Assembly (NCBI GenBank): GCA_913776255.1
Contig: CAJYLV010000068.1
Coordinates: 62,001-126,000, forward strand
Source of the DNA: an uncultured Sphingomonas sp.
GTDB taxonomy: Bacteria > Pseudomonadota > Alphaproteobacteria > Sphingomonadales > Sphingomonadaceae
Length of the DNA: 64,000 bases
Reading direction: 5' to 3'
Shown here: piece after piece, positions 26,658 to 37,239 of the stretch
How positions within the stretch are numbered: the stretch's first letter is position 1
Layout: each line of letters begins with the position of its first letter
Program-made: the position numbers and the translations under genes
Notes under the pieces: model-generated
Database searches by the model: none
The model's input: the letters and a program-made list of their open reading frames with translations, nothing else
What the model was told of the DNA's origin: nothing

Positions 26658-27797
26658 CTAGGCGGCCGGTCGCGGCGGTGCGGCGGCCAGCGCCTGCGCG
26701 ATCGCGGCGCGCAGCGGCTTGGGCCGGTAGCCGGCGTCATACGGGCACGGCCGGCGCGCCGCCTTGTCCGGGCGCGGCTCGAACGAGCCGATCCAGCTGA
26801 ACCGGTCGCACAGGCCCCAGGCGACCACGTCGCGCAACTGCGGATAGCTGAACATCACGTCGAGGTAGCGCCGCGCATAGTCCGCCACGCCGCGGTCGCG
26901 CGCCGCCGGGTCGACCGGCAGCCCGTTGTCGCGCACGTCCAGCTCGGTGATGAGCAGCCGATAGCCCATGCCGGTCACCGCATCCAGGAAGTGCCGCCAG
27001 TCGCGCTCATAGGCGCGGGCGCTGCCGCTCGTATCGGGATCGTCGGTGACGAGATGCGACTGCACGCCGAGCGCGTGAACCGGCACCCCACGCCGCCGGA
27101 ATCCCTCCAGCAGCCGCAGCACGCCGGCGCGGTGCGCGGCATTGCCCGGTTCCCAGCTCATATAATCGTTGTAGACCAGCTCGGCATGCGGCGCGTGATC
27201 GTGCGCGGTATGGAAGGCGAGATCGAGCGTCGCCTCGGTGCCCCCGATCGCGCGGCTGAGCGCGGTTACCTCCAGCGCGCCCGTTTCGGGCGTCACGGCT
27301 TCGTTCACCACGTCGTAACTGGCGATGCGTTTGCCGTACCGCTGCGTCACCGCGGTGATGTGATCGATCAGAATGGCGCTCGCCGACTGCGCCGGCCGCG
27401 CACCGAAGTCGTATTTCTCCAGCCACGCCGGCATCCATTTGCGGCGTTGCCACAGCAGATTGTGCCCACGCACCGCCATGCGCTGCTGCGCCGCCCAATC
27501 CATGATCCGGTCGAACGCCGCAAAGTCGAAACGCCCGGGCGCCGGCCGGAGGTGCTGCCATTTCATCTCGTTTTCGGCGACGAGCAGCCCGCACTCGGCG
27601 CGCAGCAGCGCGGCATAGGCCGGATTGTCCGCCGACGCCCCGCCCGGCCGCGCGGACAGCGCCGATCCGAAGCGCAACCCCTTGCGCCCCGCCACGTCAT
27701 TGAGCCCGTCCGGCCCCGTCGCGCCCGCCAGCGGCGCTGCGAACGGGAGGGCGAGAGCGCCGGCCAGACTTGCTCGCCGCGTGATGTCAATCGTCAT
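26658..27797 (-). CDS. GH10 endo-beta-1,4-xylanase, exported
   Basis: 379 aa, a single GH10 catalytic domain with no binding module. The leader TRRASLAGALALPFAAPLAG has a twin Arg. GHNLLWQRRKWMPAWLE is the GH10 substrate-binding strand; Glu166 in YDVVNEAVTP is the acid/base and Glu285 in LLITELDVRD the nucleophile. WGLCDRFSWIGSF near residue 325 and the C-terminal RPKPLRAAI are typical. It cleaves xylan or glucuronoxylan backbones, probably in the periplasm. It is divergent from the CHASE4 GGDEF-EAL gene (109 bases between starts) and is the only backbone-cleaving xylanase in this window. Confidence 0.95.
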   Translation of the reverse strand: MTIDITRRASLAGALALPFAAPLAGATGPDGLNDVAGRKGLRFGSALSARPGGASADNPAYAALLRAECGLLVAENEMKWQHLRPAPGRFDFAAFDRIMDWAAQQRMAVRGHNLLWQRRKWMPAWLEKYDFGARPAQSASAILIDHITAVTQRYGKRIASYDVVNEAVTPETGALEVTALSRAIGGTEATLDLAFHTAHDHAPHAELVYNDYMSWEPGNAAHRAGVLRLLEGFRRRGVPVHALGVQSHLVTDDPDTSGSARAYERDWRHFLDAVTGMGYRLLITELDVRDNGLPVDPAARDRGVADYARRYLDVMFSYPQLRDVVAWGLCDRFSWIGSFEPRPDKAARRPCPYDAGYRPKPLRAAIAQALAAAPPRPAA

Positions 27798-27905
27798 TGC
27801 TGCACCCCGCCCGCGCTGATGAGGTCTTCGACTTTCTCGACCGCCCTAAACGATCCTGCGGCCGAAACGCCGCCTTCGTTAATCAGGTGTTGAGGATTTT
27901 CCTGC

Positions 27906-30227
27906 ATGGAAGTTCCGGGGAGTTTCTGCGGCTTGCGCACCAATCGGGATCAGACGGCCAAGCAGGCGCGCTGGCGGTTCGCCGCGGCCGTCGCACTGCC
28001 GGTCGCCTTGCTGGCGCTGGGCCTGACCGCGACGGTCTTCTACGCGCTCGGCATCGCCTCGAGGCAGGCGGATCTGGTCTCGGCGCAACGTCAGGGACAT
28101 GAAGCGCGGCTCGCGCTCGACGACGCGCTGGACGAACTCGCGCAGAGCCAGGCGGGGGTGGCGATCTGGAGCCCGCTGCTGCGCGAACTCTACAAGCCGC
28201 GGCCGAACTGGGACTGGATCGACATCAACGCGGGCACCTGGCTGAACTACGTCTTCGCGCACGACGTCGACATCATCCTCTCGCCGCGCGACGCTCCGGT
28301 CTACATGATGCAGAACGGCATCCGCGTGGCGTCGCCCGGACACGCGGCGGCGATCTATTCGCGCGCCGCCGCGCCGCTGATCGATGCGGTCCGTGCGCGC
28401 ACTCGACGCGCGCCGAACCGGCACGAGCGGCTGCCCGGGCAGCCCGCCGCCGCGCATGCGACCGTGCGCACCTCGCCGAGCGCGACCCATGCCACCAGCA
28501 TCGTGGCGATCGGGCGCCATCCGGCGGCGGTCAGCGTCATGCGGATCATCCCCGACGGCAGCGATGGCGACGCACCGCCCGGCGCCGCGCCGCTGTTGCT
28601 GAGCGTACGCTATCTCGACCGGTCGTTCGCGCGGCAGCTGGCGACGGTGCAGCTCCTGTCCGGCGCGCACGCCACTGTCAGGCCCCTGCAGCTCGACGAG
28701 CATGGCATTCCGCTCGTCGCGGAGGACGGTGCCACGGTCGGCCTGCTCGCCTGGCGTCCGGACCGGCCGGGCCACGCCGTGTGGAAGGCGATGGTCCCCA
28801 CCGCCGCGCTCGTGCTGGCCGGGTTGCTTGGCACCGTGGCGGTGCTGCTCGCCGGGGTCGGGCGACTGATGCGCAAGGATGCCGCGTCGCTCGACCGGCT
28901 GCGCGTGGCGCACCTCGAATTGCAGGCGAAGGAAGCGCAGGCGCATCGTCTCGCCTATCAGGATCCGCTCACCGGGCTGGCGAACCGCGCGCGGCTGATC
29001 GCGGTCCTCGACGACATGGTCGGCGCGCCGACCGAGGGCGTCCGCGCGGTGCTGCTCATCGATCTGGATCGCTTCAAGCAGGTGAACGACACGCTCGGGC
29101 ATCTCGGCGGCGATCATCTGATCCGACAGGTCGCGATGCGGCTGGAGGCGCTGGTGCTGAGCGGCGATCTGGTCGCGCGGCTGGGCGGCGACGAGTTCGC
29201 GGTGCTGCTGGGCGCGCGGACGGATGAGGCGGCGATCGAGGCGGTCGCGGTGGCGATGGTGTCCGCCCTGCAGCAACAGTTCGTGGTGCTGGGCACGAAC
29301 GTCCACATCGGCGCGAGCATCGGCATCGCCTGCTTCCGCGACGCACAGGGCGACCGGGTCGAACTGATGCGGACCGCCGACATCGCCATGTACCGCGTGA
29401 AGGCCGAGGGGCGGAACGGTCACCGCTTCTTCGCCGCCGCGATGGACGAGAGCGTGAAGCTACGGCGCGAGATCGAGGACGACCTGCGCGCGGCCCTCAC
29501 CGGCGAGCAGGAGCTGCTCGTCCACTATCAGCCGCAGATGGACGGCAGCGGCACCCGGGTGATCGGCGTCGAGGCGCTGTTGCGCTGGAACCATCCCCGG
29601 CGGGGCTGGCTCGCCCCGGCGGCCTTCATCAATGTCGCCGAAGAAAGCGGTCTGATCGACGCGCTCACCTGCCGCGTGCTGCGCGCCGCATGCGGGGTCG
29701 CGGTGACGTGGCCCAACCTGTCCGTCGCGGTCAATATCTCGCCGGTGCAGTTCCGGTCGCGGACACTGGCGACCGAGCTGATCGCGATCGTGCGTGAGAC
29801 CGGCGCCTCTGCCCGCCAGATCGAGCTGGAGGTGACCGAAAGCGTCCTCCTCGACAATGACGAGGTCGTGCGCACCACGCTGGGCACGCTGCGCCGCGCG
29901 GGCTTCCGCATCGCGCTCGACGATTTCGGCACCGGCTATTCGAGCCTCAGCTATCTGAGCAAGTTCGAGGTCGACAAGATCAAGATCGACCGCAGCTTCA
30001 TCAAGCGGCTGGGCGAGGCCGACGACGCGGCGGCGATCATCCATGCCGTGGTGCGGCTCGGCCATGCGATGGGGCTGCGGGTCACCGCCGAGGGGGTCGA
30101 GACCGGGCGGCAACGCGCCTTCCTCGAACACGCCGGTTGCAACGAGTTGCAGGGCTTTCTGTTTTCCGAGGCGGTCCCGGCCGCCGCGCTGGAGCGGCTG
30201 CTCGGGCGGTTCGAGCAGGCAGCCTAA
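27906..30227 (+). CDS. CHASE4-GGDEF-EAL membrane-bound cyclic-di-GMP protein
   Basis: 773 aa. Two membrane helices (about 27-49 and 296-318) flank a periplasmic CHASE4-like sensor (LDDALDELAQSQAGVAIWSPL ... WIDINAGTWLNYVFAHD). A GGDEF domain with intact motif at 427-431 and an EAL domain beginning near 545 (EAL at 556-558, DDFGTGYSSLSYL, EGVET) follow. Both activities are possible. CHASE4 suggests it senses an extracellular or periplasmic small molecule. It starts 108 bases from the divergent GH10 xylanase, and its stop codon overlaps that of the convergent APC permease. Confidence 0.93.
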   Translation: MEVPGSFCGLRTNRDQTAKQARWRFAAAVALPVALLALGLTATVFYALGIASRQADLVSAQRQGHEARLALDDALDELAQSQAGVAIWSPLLRELYKPRPNWDWIDINAGTWLNYVFAHDVDIILSPRDAPVYMMQNGIRVASPGHAAAIYSRAAAPLIDAVRARTRRAPNRHERLPGQPAAAHATVRTSPSATHATSIVAIGRHPAAVSVMRIIPDGSDGDAPPGAAPLLLSVRYLDRSFARQLATVQLLSGAHATVRPLQLDEHGIPLVAEDGATVGLLAWRPDRPGHAVWKAMVPTAALVLAGLLGTVAVLLAGVGRLMRKDAASLDRLRVAHLELQAKEAQAHRLAYQDPLTGLANRARLIAVLDDMVGAPTEGVRAVLLIDLDRFKQVNDTLGHLGGDHLIRQVAMRLEALVLSGDLVARLGGDEFAVLLGARTDEAAIEAVAVAMVSALQQQFVVLGTNVHIGASIGIACFRDAQGDRVELMRTADIAMYRVKAEGRNGHRFFAAAMDESVKLRREIEDDLRAALTGEQELLVHYQPQMDGSGTRVIGVEALLRWNHPRRGWLAPAAFINVAEESGLIDALTCRVLRAACGVAVTWPNLSVAVNISPVQFRSRTLATELIAIVRETGASARQIELEVTESVLLDNDEVVRTTLGTLRRAGFRIALDDFGTGYSSLSYLSKFEVDKIKIDRSFIKRLGEADDAAAIIHAVVRLGHAMGLRVTAEGVETGRQRAFLEHAGCNELQGFLFSEAVPAAALERLLGRFEQAA

Positions 30228-31501
30228 GCGGCGCGCCTGACCCAACCGTAGACGGGAATCCCCGCGGCGAGCAGCACCAGCGCCCAGGCGTTCGCCTCGA
30301 GGCCGAGCCCGTACGACAGCCATGCGACGAACCCGGCCGCCACCACTCCCGCCGCGCGCGCCGCCGCATCGCCGCGCAGCAATCTCAGACCGGCCAGCGC
30401 GCTGACGAAATAGGCGAGCATGCCCGCCGCCAGCGACACCGCCGCCACGAAGGCGAACAGGTCGCCCATGCCGCGCGTGTAATTCGCGAGCGTCACGCCC
30501 GTCACGAGCGCGCCGGCCAACAGGTGCGCGCGCACCGGCACGCCCGCGCCGTTCTCGCGTCCGAACCAGTGCGGGAATACCCCGCCCCGCGCCATCGCCC
30601 GCGGCACCTCGCCCTGCAACAGCACGAACCCGTTGAGCGTCCCCAGCGCGCTGACCGTCGCGAACAGCGCGACGATCTGGGTCGTGGTCCCGCCGAGCGC
30701 ACCCCCGAGGAAATCGGCGATCGGTGCCGGGGAGGCCGCGACGGCCGCGCGCGGCATCAAGCTGGTGATCGCTCCGGAGACGACCAGATAGATCAGCCCC
30801 ACCGCGGCGGTGCCGATCAGCGTCGCGCGCGGCACCGTCCGTGCGGGGTCCTGCATCCGGTCCGCGGGGACCGTTGCCGACTCGACCCCGAGGAACCCCC
30901 AGAACGTCAGCGCCGCCGCGCCCGCGATCGTCCCGGCGGTGAGAGGCACCGGCGGCTCGTGCACCACCGCTGCGCCGCCCTCGCCCAGCAGCAGCCACAG
31001 CGCGAGCAATGCGACGGCGGCGAGCGGTACCAGCTTCAGCGCCATCGTCACCATCTGCACCTGCGCCGCCGCCGCCACGCCGCGCACGTTGACGCCCACG
31101 AACACCCAGATCATCGCCACCGCCGCAATGGCGGCGTGGGGCGCGAGCGCCGGAATCGCGACGCTCAGCGCGCTGACCGCCGCCACCGCCACCGCGCCGT
31201 TGCCCGCCCAGATCAGCGTCCAGTGACTCCACGCCGTCGCAAAGCCGATTGCGGGGCCAAAGGCCGCATCGGCATAGGCATAAGGGCCGCCCGCCTGCGG
31301 CACCGCCGCCGCGAGCCGCGCGAAGACGAACGCCAGCGTCATCGCTCCGGCGATCGTCACCACCCAGCCCCAGGTCGCATTCGCCCCGAACGGCGCCAGC
31401 GTCGCGGGCAGCAGGTAGATGCCCGACCCGATCAGATTGCCCATCACCAGTGCCAGCGCACCCCAGAACCCGAGCGCCTTTCTGTCGGTCAGAGCGTCCA
31501 C
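30224..31501 (-). CDS. APC-superfamily amino acid/polyamine permease
   Basis: About 425 aa from GTG 31501. The open frame continues to 31618, but the added residues (rich in Arg/Ser) do not look like permease sequence. The start is uncertain because no strong ribosome-binding site is visible. GFWGALALVMGNLIGSGIYLLPATLAPFG is the first helix with the APC Gly-Ser-Gly motif, and AAVPQAGGPYAYADAAFGPAIGF the second region. About twelve helices follow. It imports an amino acid or polyamine, substrate unknown. Its stop (TAG, 30226-30224) overlaps the stop of the convergent GGDEF-EAL gene. Confidence 0.88.
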   Translation of the reverse strand: MDALTDRKALGFWGALALVMGNLIGSGIYLLPATLAPFGANATWGWVVTIAGAMTLAFVFARLAAAVPQAGGPYAYADAAFGPAIGFATAWSHWTLIWAGNGAVAVAAVSALSVAIPALAPHAAIAAVAMIWVFVGVNVRGVAAAAQVQMVTMALKLVPLAAVALLALWLLLGEGGAAVVHEPPVPLTAGTIAGAAALTFWGFLGVESATVPADRMQDPARTVPRATLIGTAAVGLIYLVVSGAITSLMPRAAVAASPAPIADFLGGALGGTTTQIVALFATVSALGTLNGFVLLQGEVPRAMARGGVFPHWFGRENGAGVPVRAHLLAGALVTGVTLANYTRGMGDLFAFVAAVSLAAGMLAYFVSALAGLRLLRGDAAARAAGVVAAGFVAWLSYGLGLEANAWALVLLAAGIPVYGWVRRAA

Positions 31502-31644
31502 GCGTTGATCTTTCGTCCGTCCATAACTGTACCCGCCGTCGTTCCTGCCCCTGCTAACCGACAAGGCCGACATACTCCACGGCCATCGGGCCGGGAGCGA
31601 GCGGCGCGAGATGATCAAGTCTTGCGAGGCTGGACGACCGGTGT

Positions 31645-33294
31645 TCAGGTCAGGAGCACGCGCCGCGCCCTGCCCTCCGGATCATCCGCCATCCGGCTCT
31701 CGACGTCGAAGATCATCGTCTGGCACCGCACCGGGTCGCTGGGCGCCCATGCCAGTCCGGGCTGGCTGGGGTTTCCGGTGCGGGCGAAGGTCGCCCAGGC
31801 GGTCGCCATCGTCCGGCCGAGGCGCTGCGCCTCGATACCGTTGCCGGTGCCCTGCGCACAGCGCGCGACATTGTCGAAGCAGAAGGCCAGATCGGCGGTG
31901 TGCCACGCGCCCGCCATCCCACCCAGCTGCGGTGACTGGAACTGGAACAGATATTGGTAGACGGGCGCGCCGCGCTGCGCATGCTTCATCCGCACCATGT
32001 CCTGAACGCGGTTGCGGTTCATCAGCCCCTGCACGCCATAGGCGAGCGTGCGGATGCTCTTCTCCGGGTGCGCCGCCTTCATCGCCGCGATCAGCCGATC
32101 GGCCTTGCTCGCCCCCATCTGTTTCGTCAGGTCGGCGCGCCATTGCGCCTCCTGCGGATCATAGCTCCACCGCATCCCCTCCTCGCTGGTGTTGCCCACC
32201 ATGAATGGCACGTCGCGCGACCCGGCGGGCGCGACGTCGGAGAAGGAGCGGACGTCGATCACCCGCCCGTCGAGCGTCGGATTCCAGCCGACGCGCGGTG
32301 TCAGCGCCGGTCCCATCGGCCCGCGTGGGCCGTTGATCTCGTCGGCGACCGCATTGCCGGCCTCGAACAAGGGCTTCCACGCGATCTTCTGCAACGCGCC
32401 GATATCGGTGTCGCCGATGCCGAGCCGACGCAGCACCCGGCGTGCGAAATCCTGCGACTGTTCGGCGCCGGGCAGCGCGCCACCGCCACCCGATTGCGCG
32501 GCCGCCCGGTGGATCATGCCCTTGCCGCCCTGCATCCCGAGCAGCGTCGTGACCTTGGACCCGCCGCCGGACTGGCCGTAGATCATCACCTTGTCGGGAT
32601 CGCCGCCGAACCGTGCGATGTTTTCCTGCACCCATCGCAACGCGGCGAGGCAGTCGGTCATGCTGACGTTGACCGATTCCTCATAGGCGGCCCCGCCGAC
32701 GTGGCGCAGATCGAGGAAGCCGAGAACGTTCAGCCGGTGGTTGAGCGACACCTGCACCACGTCGTGATGGCGCGCCATCTGCGCGCCGTCGTGCGAGGCG
32801 AGTTCGTACGACGAGCCGAAACTGAATCCGCCGCCGTGGAAGTACACCATCACCGGCCGGTTCCCCGACAGCGACGGCGTCCAGATGTTGAGCCGCAGCA
32901 TGTCCTCGCCGAGGAAGCCGTCGGTCCATTGTTGCAGGAAGGTATGCTCGACGGCGCGATAATCGTGCGGGGTCTGCGGACAATTGGGTCCGTAGGTGAA
33001 GGCGTGGAAGTCCTCGGTCCAGCGCGTCGGCGGCTTTGCCGGCAGCCAGCGGTTCTCGCCGCCGGTATCCGCACCGTACGGAACACCCTTGAACGTATAG
33101 ACCCCGTCATCGAGATAGCCCCGCACCGGGCCGTATTGCGTGCGCGCCGTCGCGTCGCGGGGCGTCGAGCAGATCTGGCCTTCCGCCGGCGGTCCACGCC
33201 GCTGCGCGCTCCCCGACGCAGGAAGCATCAGCCCCGCCGCACCGATGACCGGCGCGAGCAGCGCCTCGCGACGCCCGAATGATGGGTTCGGCAT
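31645..33294 (-). CDS. Type-B carboxylesterase, Tat-type leader
   Basis: 549 aa from ATG 33294, which has GGAGAGGGAG eight bases upstream; GTG 33303 would abut that site. GRREALLAPVIGAAGLMLPASGSAQ is a Tat-type leader, so the enzyme is exported. Motifs: oxyanion HGGGF (153-157), nucleophile Ser242 in YGQSGGGSK, an acidic residue in NTSEEGMRW and the probable catalytic His in GAWHTADLAFCF. Type-B esterases hydrolyse carboxylic esters, including plant aromatic esters. A good copy of the GntR-associated element lies 70 bases upstream, tying it to the oxidation operon 24 kb away. It has no operon partner. Confidence 0.92.
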   Translation of the reverse strand: MPNPSFGRREALLAPVIGAAGLMLPASGSAQRRGPPAEGQICSTPRDATARTQYGPVRGYLDDGVYTFKGVPYGADTGGENRWLPAKPPTRWTEDFHAFTYGPNCPQTPHDYRAVEHTFLQQWTDGFLGEDMLRLNIWTPSLSGNRPVMVYFHGGGFSFGSSYELASHDGAQMARHHDVVQVSLNHRLNVLGFLDLRHVGGAAYEESVNVSMTDCLAALRWVQENIARFGGDPDKVMIYGQSGGGSKVTTLLGMQGGKGMIHRAAAQSGGGGALPGAEQSQDFARRVLRRLGIGDTDIGALQKIAWKPLFEAGNAVADEINGPRGPMGPALTPRVGWNPTLDGRVIDVRSFSDVAPAGSRDVPFMVGNTSEEGMRWSYDPQEAQWRADLTKQMGASKADRLIAAMKAAHPEKSIRTLAYGVQGLMNRNRVQDMVRMKHAQRGAPVYQYLFQFQSPQLGGMAGAWHTADLAFCFDNVARCAQGTGNGIEAQRLGRTMATAWATFARTGNPSQPGLAWAPSDPVRCQTMIFDVESRMADDPEGRARRVLLT

Positions 33295-33363
33295 GACAGA
33301 CACTCCCTCTCCTGCGCCGCTTCGCGGACCGCTTGTCGCGATGATAGCGCCGTCGCGCCAGGA

Positions 33364-33378
33364 TCATATAGGATATTT
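33364..33378 (-). promoter_or_regulatory. GntR-associated operator candidate before the carboxylesterase
   Basis: The plus strand reads TCATATAGGATATTT, matching the perfect palindrome at 9000-9014 in 13 of 15 positions. ATCATATAGGATAT (33363-33376) is an exact 14-base repeat of that site. It lies 70 bases upstream of the esterase ATG. The surrounding 235-base gap has no gene. Confidence 0.6.
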
Positions 33379-33538
33379 CATGGTTGTTCGTTTCCGCCGA
33401 AGCGGGTCGCCGCGGCGTCGTAGCAGTAGGCGCTAAACCGCGGATCGAAGGCCGAAGTGTCGCGCCCGCCCATCCGCCCGCGCGCGGAACGCGTCACGCG
33501 GCGGGTTCCTTTCCGGCGCTTCAGGCGTATGCGGCGCT

Positions 33539-35356
33539 ATGGAACAACACGCTCTCGTCATCGCCCTCATCGGCGCGCTCGGTATCGGTGCGCAATGGAT
33601 CGCCTGGCGCACGGGCTGGCCGGCGATCGCGCTGATGCTGGTCGCCGGCGTGATCGCCGGCCCGGTCCTGGGGCTGATCGATCCGCACCAGACGTTCGGT
33701 GCGTTGCTGGAGCCGCTCGTCTCGGTCGCGGTGGCGCTGATCCTGTTCGAGGGCGGGCTGAGCCTCAACTTCCGCGAGCTCCGGAAAACCGACGGGGCCG
33801 TGACCCGCCTGCTGCTCGTCGGCGTGCCGGTCGGCTGGTTCCTCGGCGCGCTGGCCTGTTACTATGTCGGCGGGCTGGTGTGGCCGGTCGCGATCCTCTT
33901 CGCGGGGATCCTCGTCGTCACCGGACCGACCGTCGTCCTGCCGCTGCTGCGGCAGAGCAACATCGCGACCAGGCCGCGCGCGATCCTGAAGTGGGAAGCG
34001 ATCGTCAACGATCCGATCGGTGCGCTGTGCGGGGTCATCACCTTCGAATATCTGCGCCGCAGCGGCGAGGGCGTCACGATCCTCGGGCTGCTCGTCTCGC
34101 TCGTCGCCGCGAGCATCGTGTCCGGTCTTATCGGCTATGGCGCAGCGCGCCTCGTCGGCTGGGCGTTCCCGCGCGGGCATGTCCCGGAATATCTCAAGGC
34201 GCCGGTGCTGCTGGTGGCGGTGATCGCCACCTTCGTAGTGTCCAACCTCGTCCAGCAGGAGACCGGCCTGCTGGCGGTCACCGTGATGGGCGTGGCGCTG
34301 GCCAACATGCGGCTCGATTCGCTGCGCGACATCCATCCGTTCAAGGAGAACGTCACCGTCCTGCTGATCTCGGGCGTGTTCGTGCTGTTGTCGGCGACGC
34401 TGAACCTCGAGGTGCTGGAACGGTTCGAGTGGCGCTTCCTCGCCTTCCTGGTCGCGCTGCTGTTCCTCGTCCGCCCCGCCACCGTCCTGCTCAGCCTCGC
34501 CTTCACGCGGGTCCCGTGGAACGAGCGGCTGCTCGTGGCATGGATCGCCCCGCGCGGAATCGTCGCGGTCGCGATCTCGGGCCTGTTCGCGCTGCGGCTC
34601 GGCAACCTCGGCTATGACGACGGCTCGATCCTCGTCACGCTGTCGTTCGCCGTGGTGATCGCCACGATCATCGCGCACGGCTTCTCGATCGGCGCGGTGG
34701 CGAGGCTGCTGAAGGTGACCGGGCCGACCGAGCGCGGCCTGTTGATCGTCGGCGCCACGCCGTGGAGCAACGCGCTGGCGGCGCAGCTGCTTCAGCTCAA
34801 CGTCCCCGTCACGATCTGCGACACCAGCTGGCAGCGGCTGACGCCCGCGCGGCGTGCGGGGATTCCCACCTATCACGGCGAGATCCTTGCCGAGGCGACC
34901 GAGGATCGACTGGACCTTTCCCGGTTCGACGTCTTGGTCGCCACCTCCGACAACGAGGCGTACAATGCGCTGGTGTGCAACGAATTCGCCCCGGAGATCG
35001 GCCGCGACAACGTCTATCAGCTCGGTGCCGGCTCGCATGGTGACGATGCCCGCGCGCTGCCCGCCTCGCTGCGCGGTCGCACCTTGTTCACCAGCGGTCA
35101 CGGTGTCGAGGAGATCGTCCGGCGCGTCGACGACGGCTGGACCTTCCGCAAGACGCGGATCACCGAGAAGTTCGACTTCGAGTCCGCGCGTGCCGACATG
35201 GCGGATGAGGCGGACATGCTCCTGCTGCTGCGCAGCGGCGGGCAGTTGCGCTTCTTCTCGCATGCCAGCCGCCCGACGCCGCAGGCGGGCGACACGATCT
35301 TGAGTTTTGTGCCACCGGGTGGAACACGACGCGGACAGCAGGAGGTGGGTGCGTGA
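33539..35356 (+). CDS. CPA1-type cation:proton antiporter with cytoplasmic TrkA/RCK-like domain
   Basis: 605 aa from ATG 33539. Residues 1-395 form about twelve helices with LILFEGGLSLNFRELR, LVVTGPTVVLPLLRQ and LKWEAIVNDPIGAL (ion-binding Asn-Asp), and APRGIVAVAISGLFAL. From about residue 400, GLLIVGATPWSNALAAQLLQLNVPVTICDTSW resembles a TrkA-N/RCK nucleotide-binding fold, followed by a TrkA-C-like tail (ADEADMLLLLRSGGQLRFFS). Such tails often gate K+ or Na+ efflux antiporters by nucleotides. The OmpA-like lipoprotein gene starts inside its last codons (GTGA), so they should be coupled. Confidence 0.9.
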   Translation: MEQHALVIALIGALGIGAQWIAWRTGWPAIALMLVAGVIAGPVLGLIDPHQTFGALLEPLVSVAVALILFEGGLSLNFRELRKTDGAVTRLLLVGVPVGWFLGALACYYVGGLVWPVAILFAGILVVTGPTVVLPLLRQSNIATRPRAILKWEAIVNDPIGALCGVITFEYLRRSGEGVTILGLLVSLVAASIVSGLIGYGAARLVGWAFPRGHVPEYLKAPVLLVAVIATFVVSNLVQQETGLLAVTVMGVALANMRLDSLRDIHPFKENVTVLLISGVFVLLSATLNLEVLERFEWRFLAFLVALLFLVRPATVLLSLAFTRVPWNERLLVAWIAPRGIVAVAISGLFALRLGNLGYDDGSILVTLSFAVVIATIIAHGFSIGAVARLLKVTGPTERGLLIVGATPWSNALAAQLLQLNVPVTICDTSWQRLTPARRAGIPTYHGEILAEATEDRLDLSRFDVLVATSDNEAYNALVCNEFAPEIGRDNVYQLGAGSHGDDARALPASLRGRTLFTSGHGVEEIVRRVDDGWTFRKTRITEKFDFESARADMADEADMLLLLRSGGQLRFFSHASRPTPQAGDTILSFVPPGGTRRGQQEVGA

Positions 35357-35997
35357 AAGAGACGACGTTCTGGAGCCGCCTGGCGCTGGTCGCGCTGTGC
35401 GTCGCGGTGGCCGCCTGCACGGCGCCGACCCGCCAGCCCGAACAGCCCGCCGACAACGACACCGCCGTCGCGAATGTGCCGGCGGCGGCACCGGAAGAGG
35501 CCGACATCAATGCCGATGGCGCGTCGACCAGGTCGATCCTCCGGCCCGAGGTCAGCGCGCCGACGCCGGAGCCACCTGCCCTCGAGCCGGTCGATGCGAC
35601 GATCGCCTTCGACCGCAGCGGCCTGACGCTCACCGACGCGTCGCGGGAACTTCTCGACGAACTCGTCGACCGACCGGCGGTGAAGGCGGGCGGCCCGATC
35701 GTGCTGCGCGGGCACAGCGACACGCGCGGCAGCGATCGCGCCAATCTCGCCACATCGCGCAAACGCGCCGAGATCGTCGCGACCTATCTGAAACAGAAGG
35801 GCATCGCCGCCGATCGCATGACGATCATCGCGCTCGGCGAGACGACGCCGATCGTGCCGAACGCGCGTCCGGACGGCAGCGACGATCCGGCGGCACGGGA
35901 GAAGAACCGGCGGGTCGAGATCCACGTCGACCTGCCCGCCGCCGCGACGCCCGCCGATGATCGGACCAGCGTCGCGCCGGCCGCGACGGAACAATAG
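35353..35997 (+). CDS. OmpA-family peptidoglycan-associated lipoprotein
   Basis: 214 aa from GTG 35353, overlapping the antiporter stop. A lipobox at ALCVAVAAC-T places the lipidated Cys near residue 22. A Pro/Ala-rich linker of about 60 residues follows. The OmpA-like domain (about 78-195) includes TIAFDRSGLTLTDASRELLDEL, VLRGHSDTRGSDRANLATSRKRAEIV (with the Asp-Arg peptidoglycan-binding residues) and EKNRRVEIHV. It should tether the outer membrane to peptidoglycan, like Pal. Its tight coupling to an inner-membrane antiporter is unusual. A separate role in envelope stress is only a guess. Confidence 0.85.
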   Translation: MKETTFWSRLALVALCVAVAACTAPTRQPEQPADNDTAVANVPAAAPEEADINADGASTRSILRPEVSAPTPEPPALEPVDATIAFDRSGLTLTDASRELLDELVDRPAVKAGGPIVLRGHSDTRGSDRANLATSRKRAEIVATYLKQKGIAADRMTIIALGETTPIVPNARPDGSDDPAAREKNRRVEIHVDLPAAATPADDRTSVAPAATEQ

Positions 35998-36096
35998 CGT
36001 GGCCGGGCGACCGGCTGACGCAAGTTTACCGGATTCGCAGGGCGGCGATGAAACGGTCGGACGGTCGTGCGTTGAGCGGTGACAAAAGGAGCCGCC

Positions 36097-37176
<1,080 letters not shown>

Positions 37177-37239
37177 TCGGCAGATCCTGATCGCCAGCGC
37201 GCGCGGCGCGTTTCCCGCATCGAAGATGGAGACGATTCA

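Noticed and set aside
33521..35491. 656-codon minus-strand frame opposite the antiporter
   Set aside because: Low-complexity Gln/Asp/Arg/His sequence with no membrane or enzyme motif; antisense artefact.
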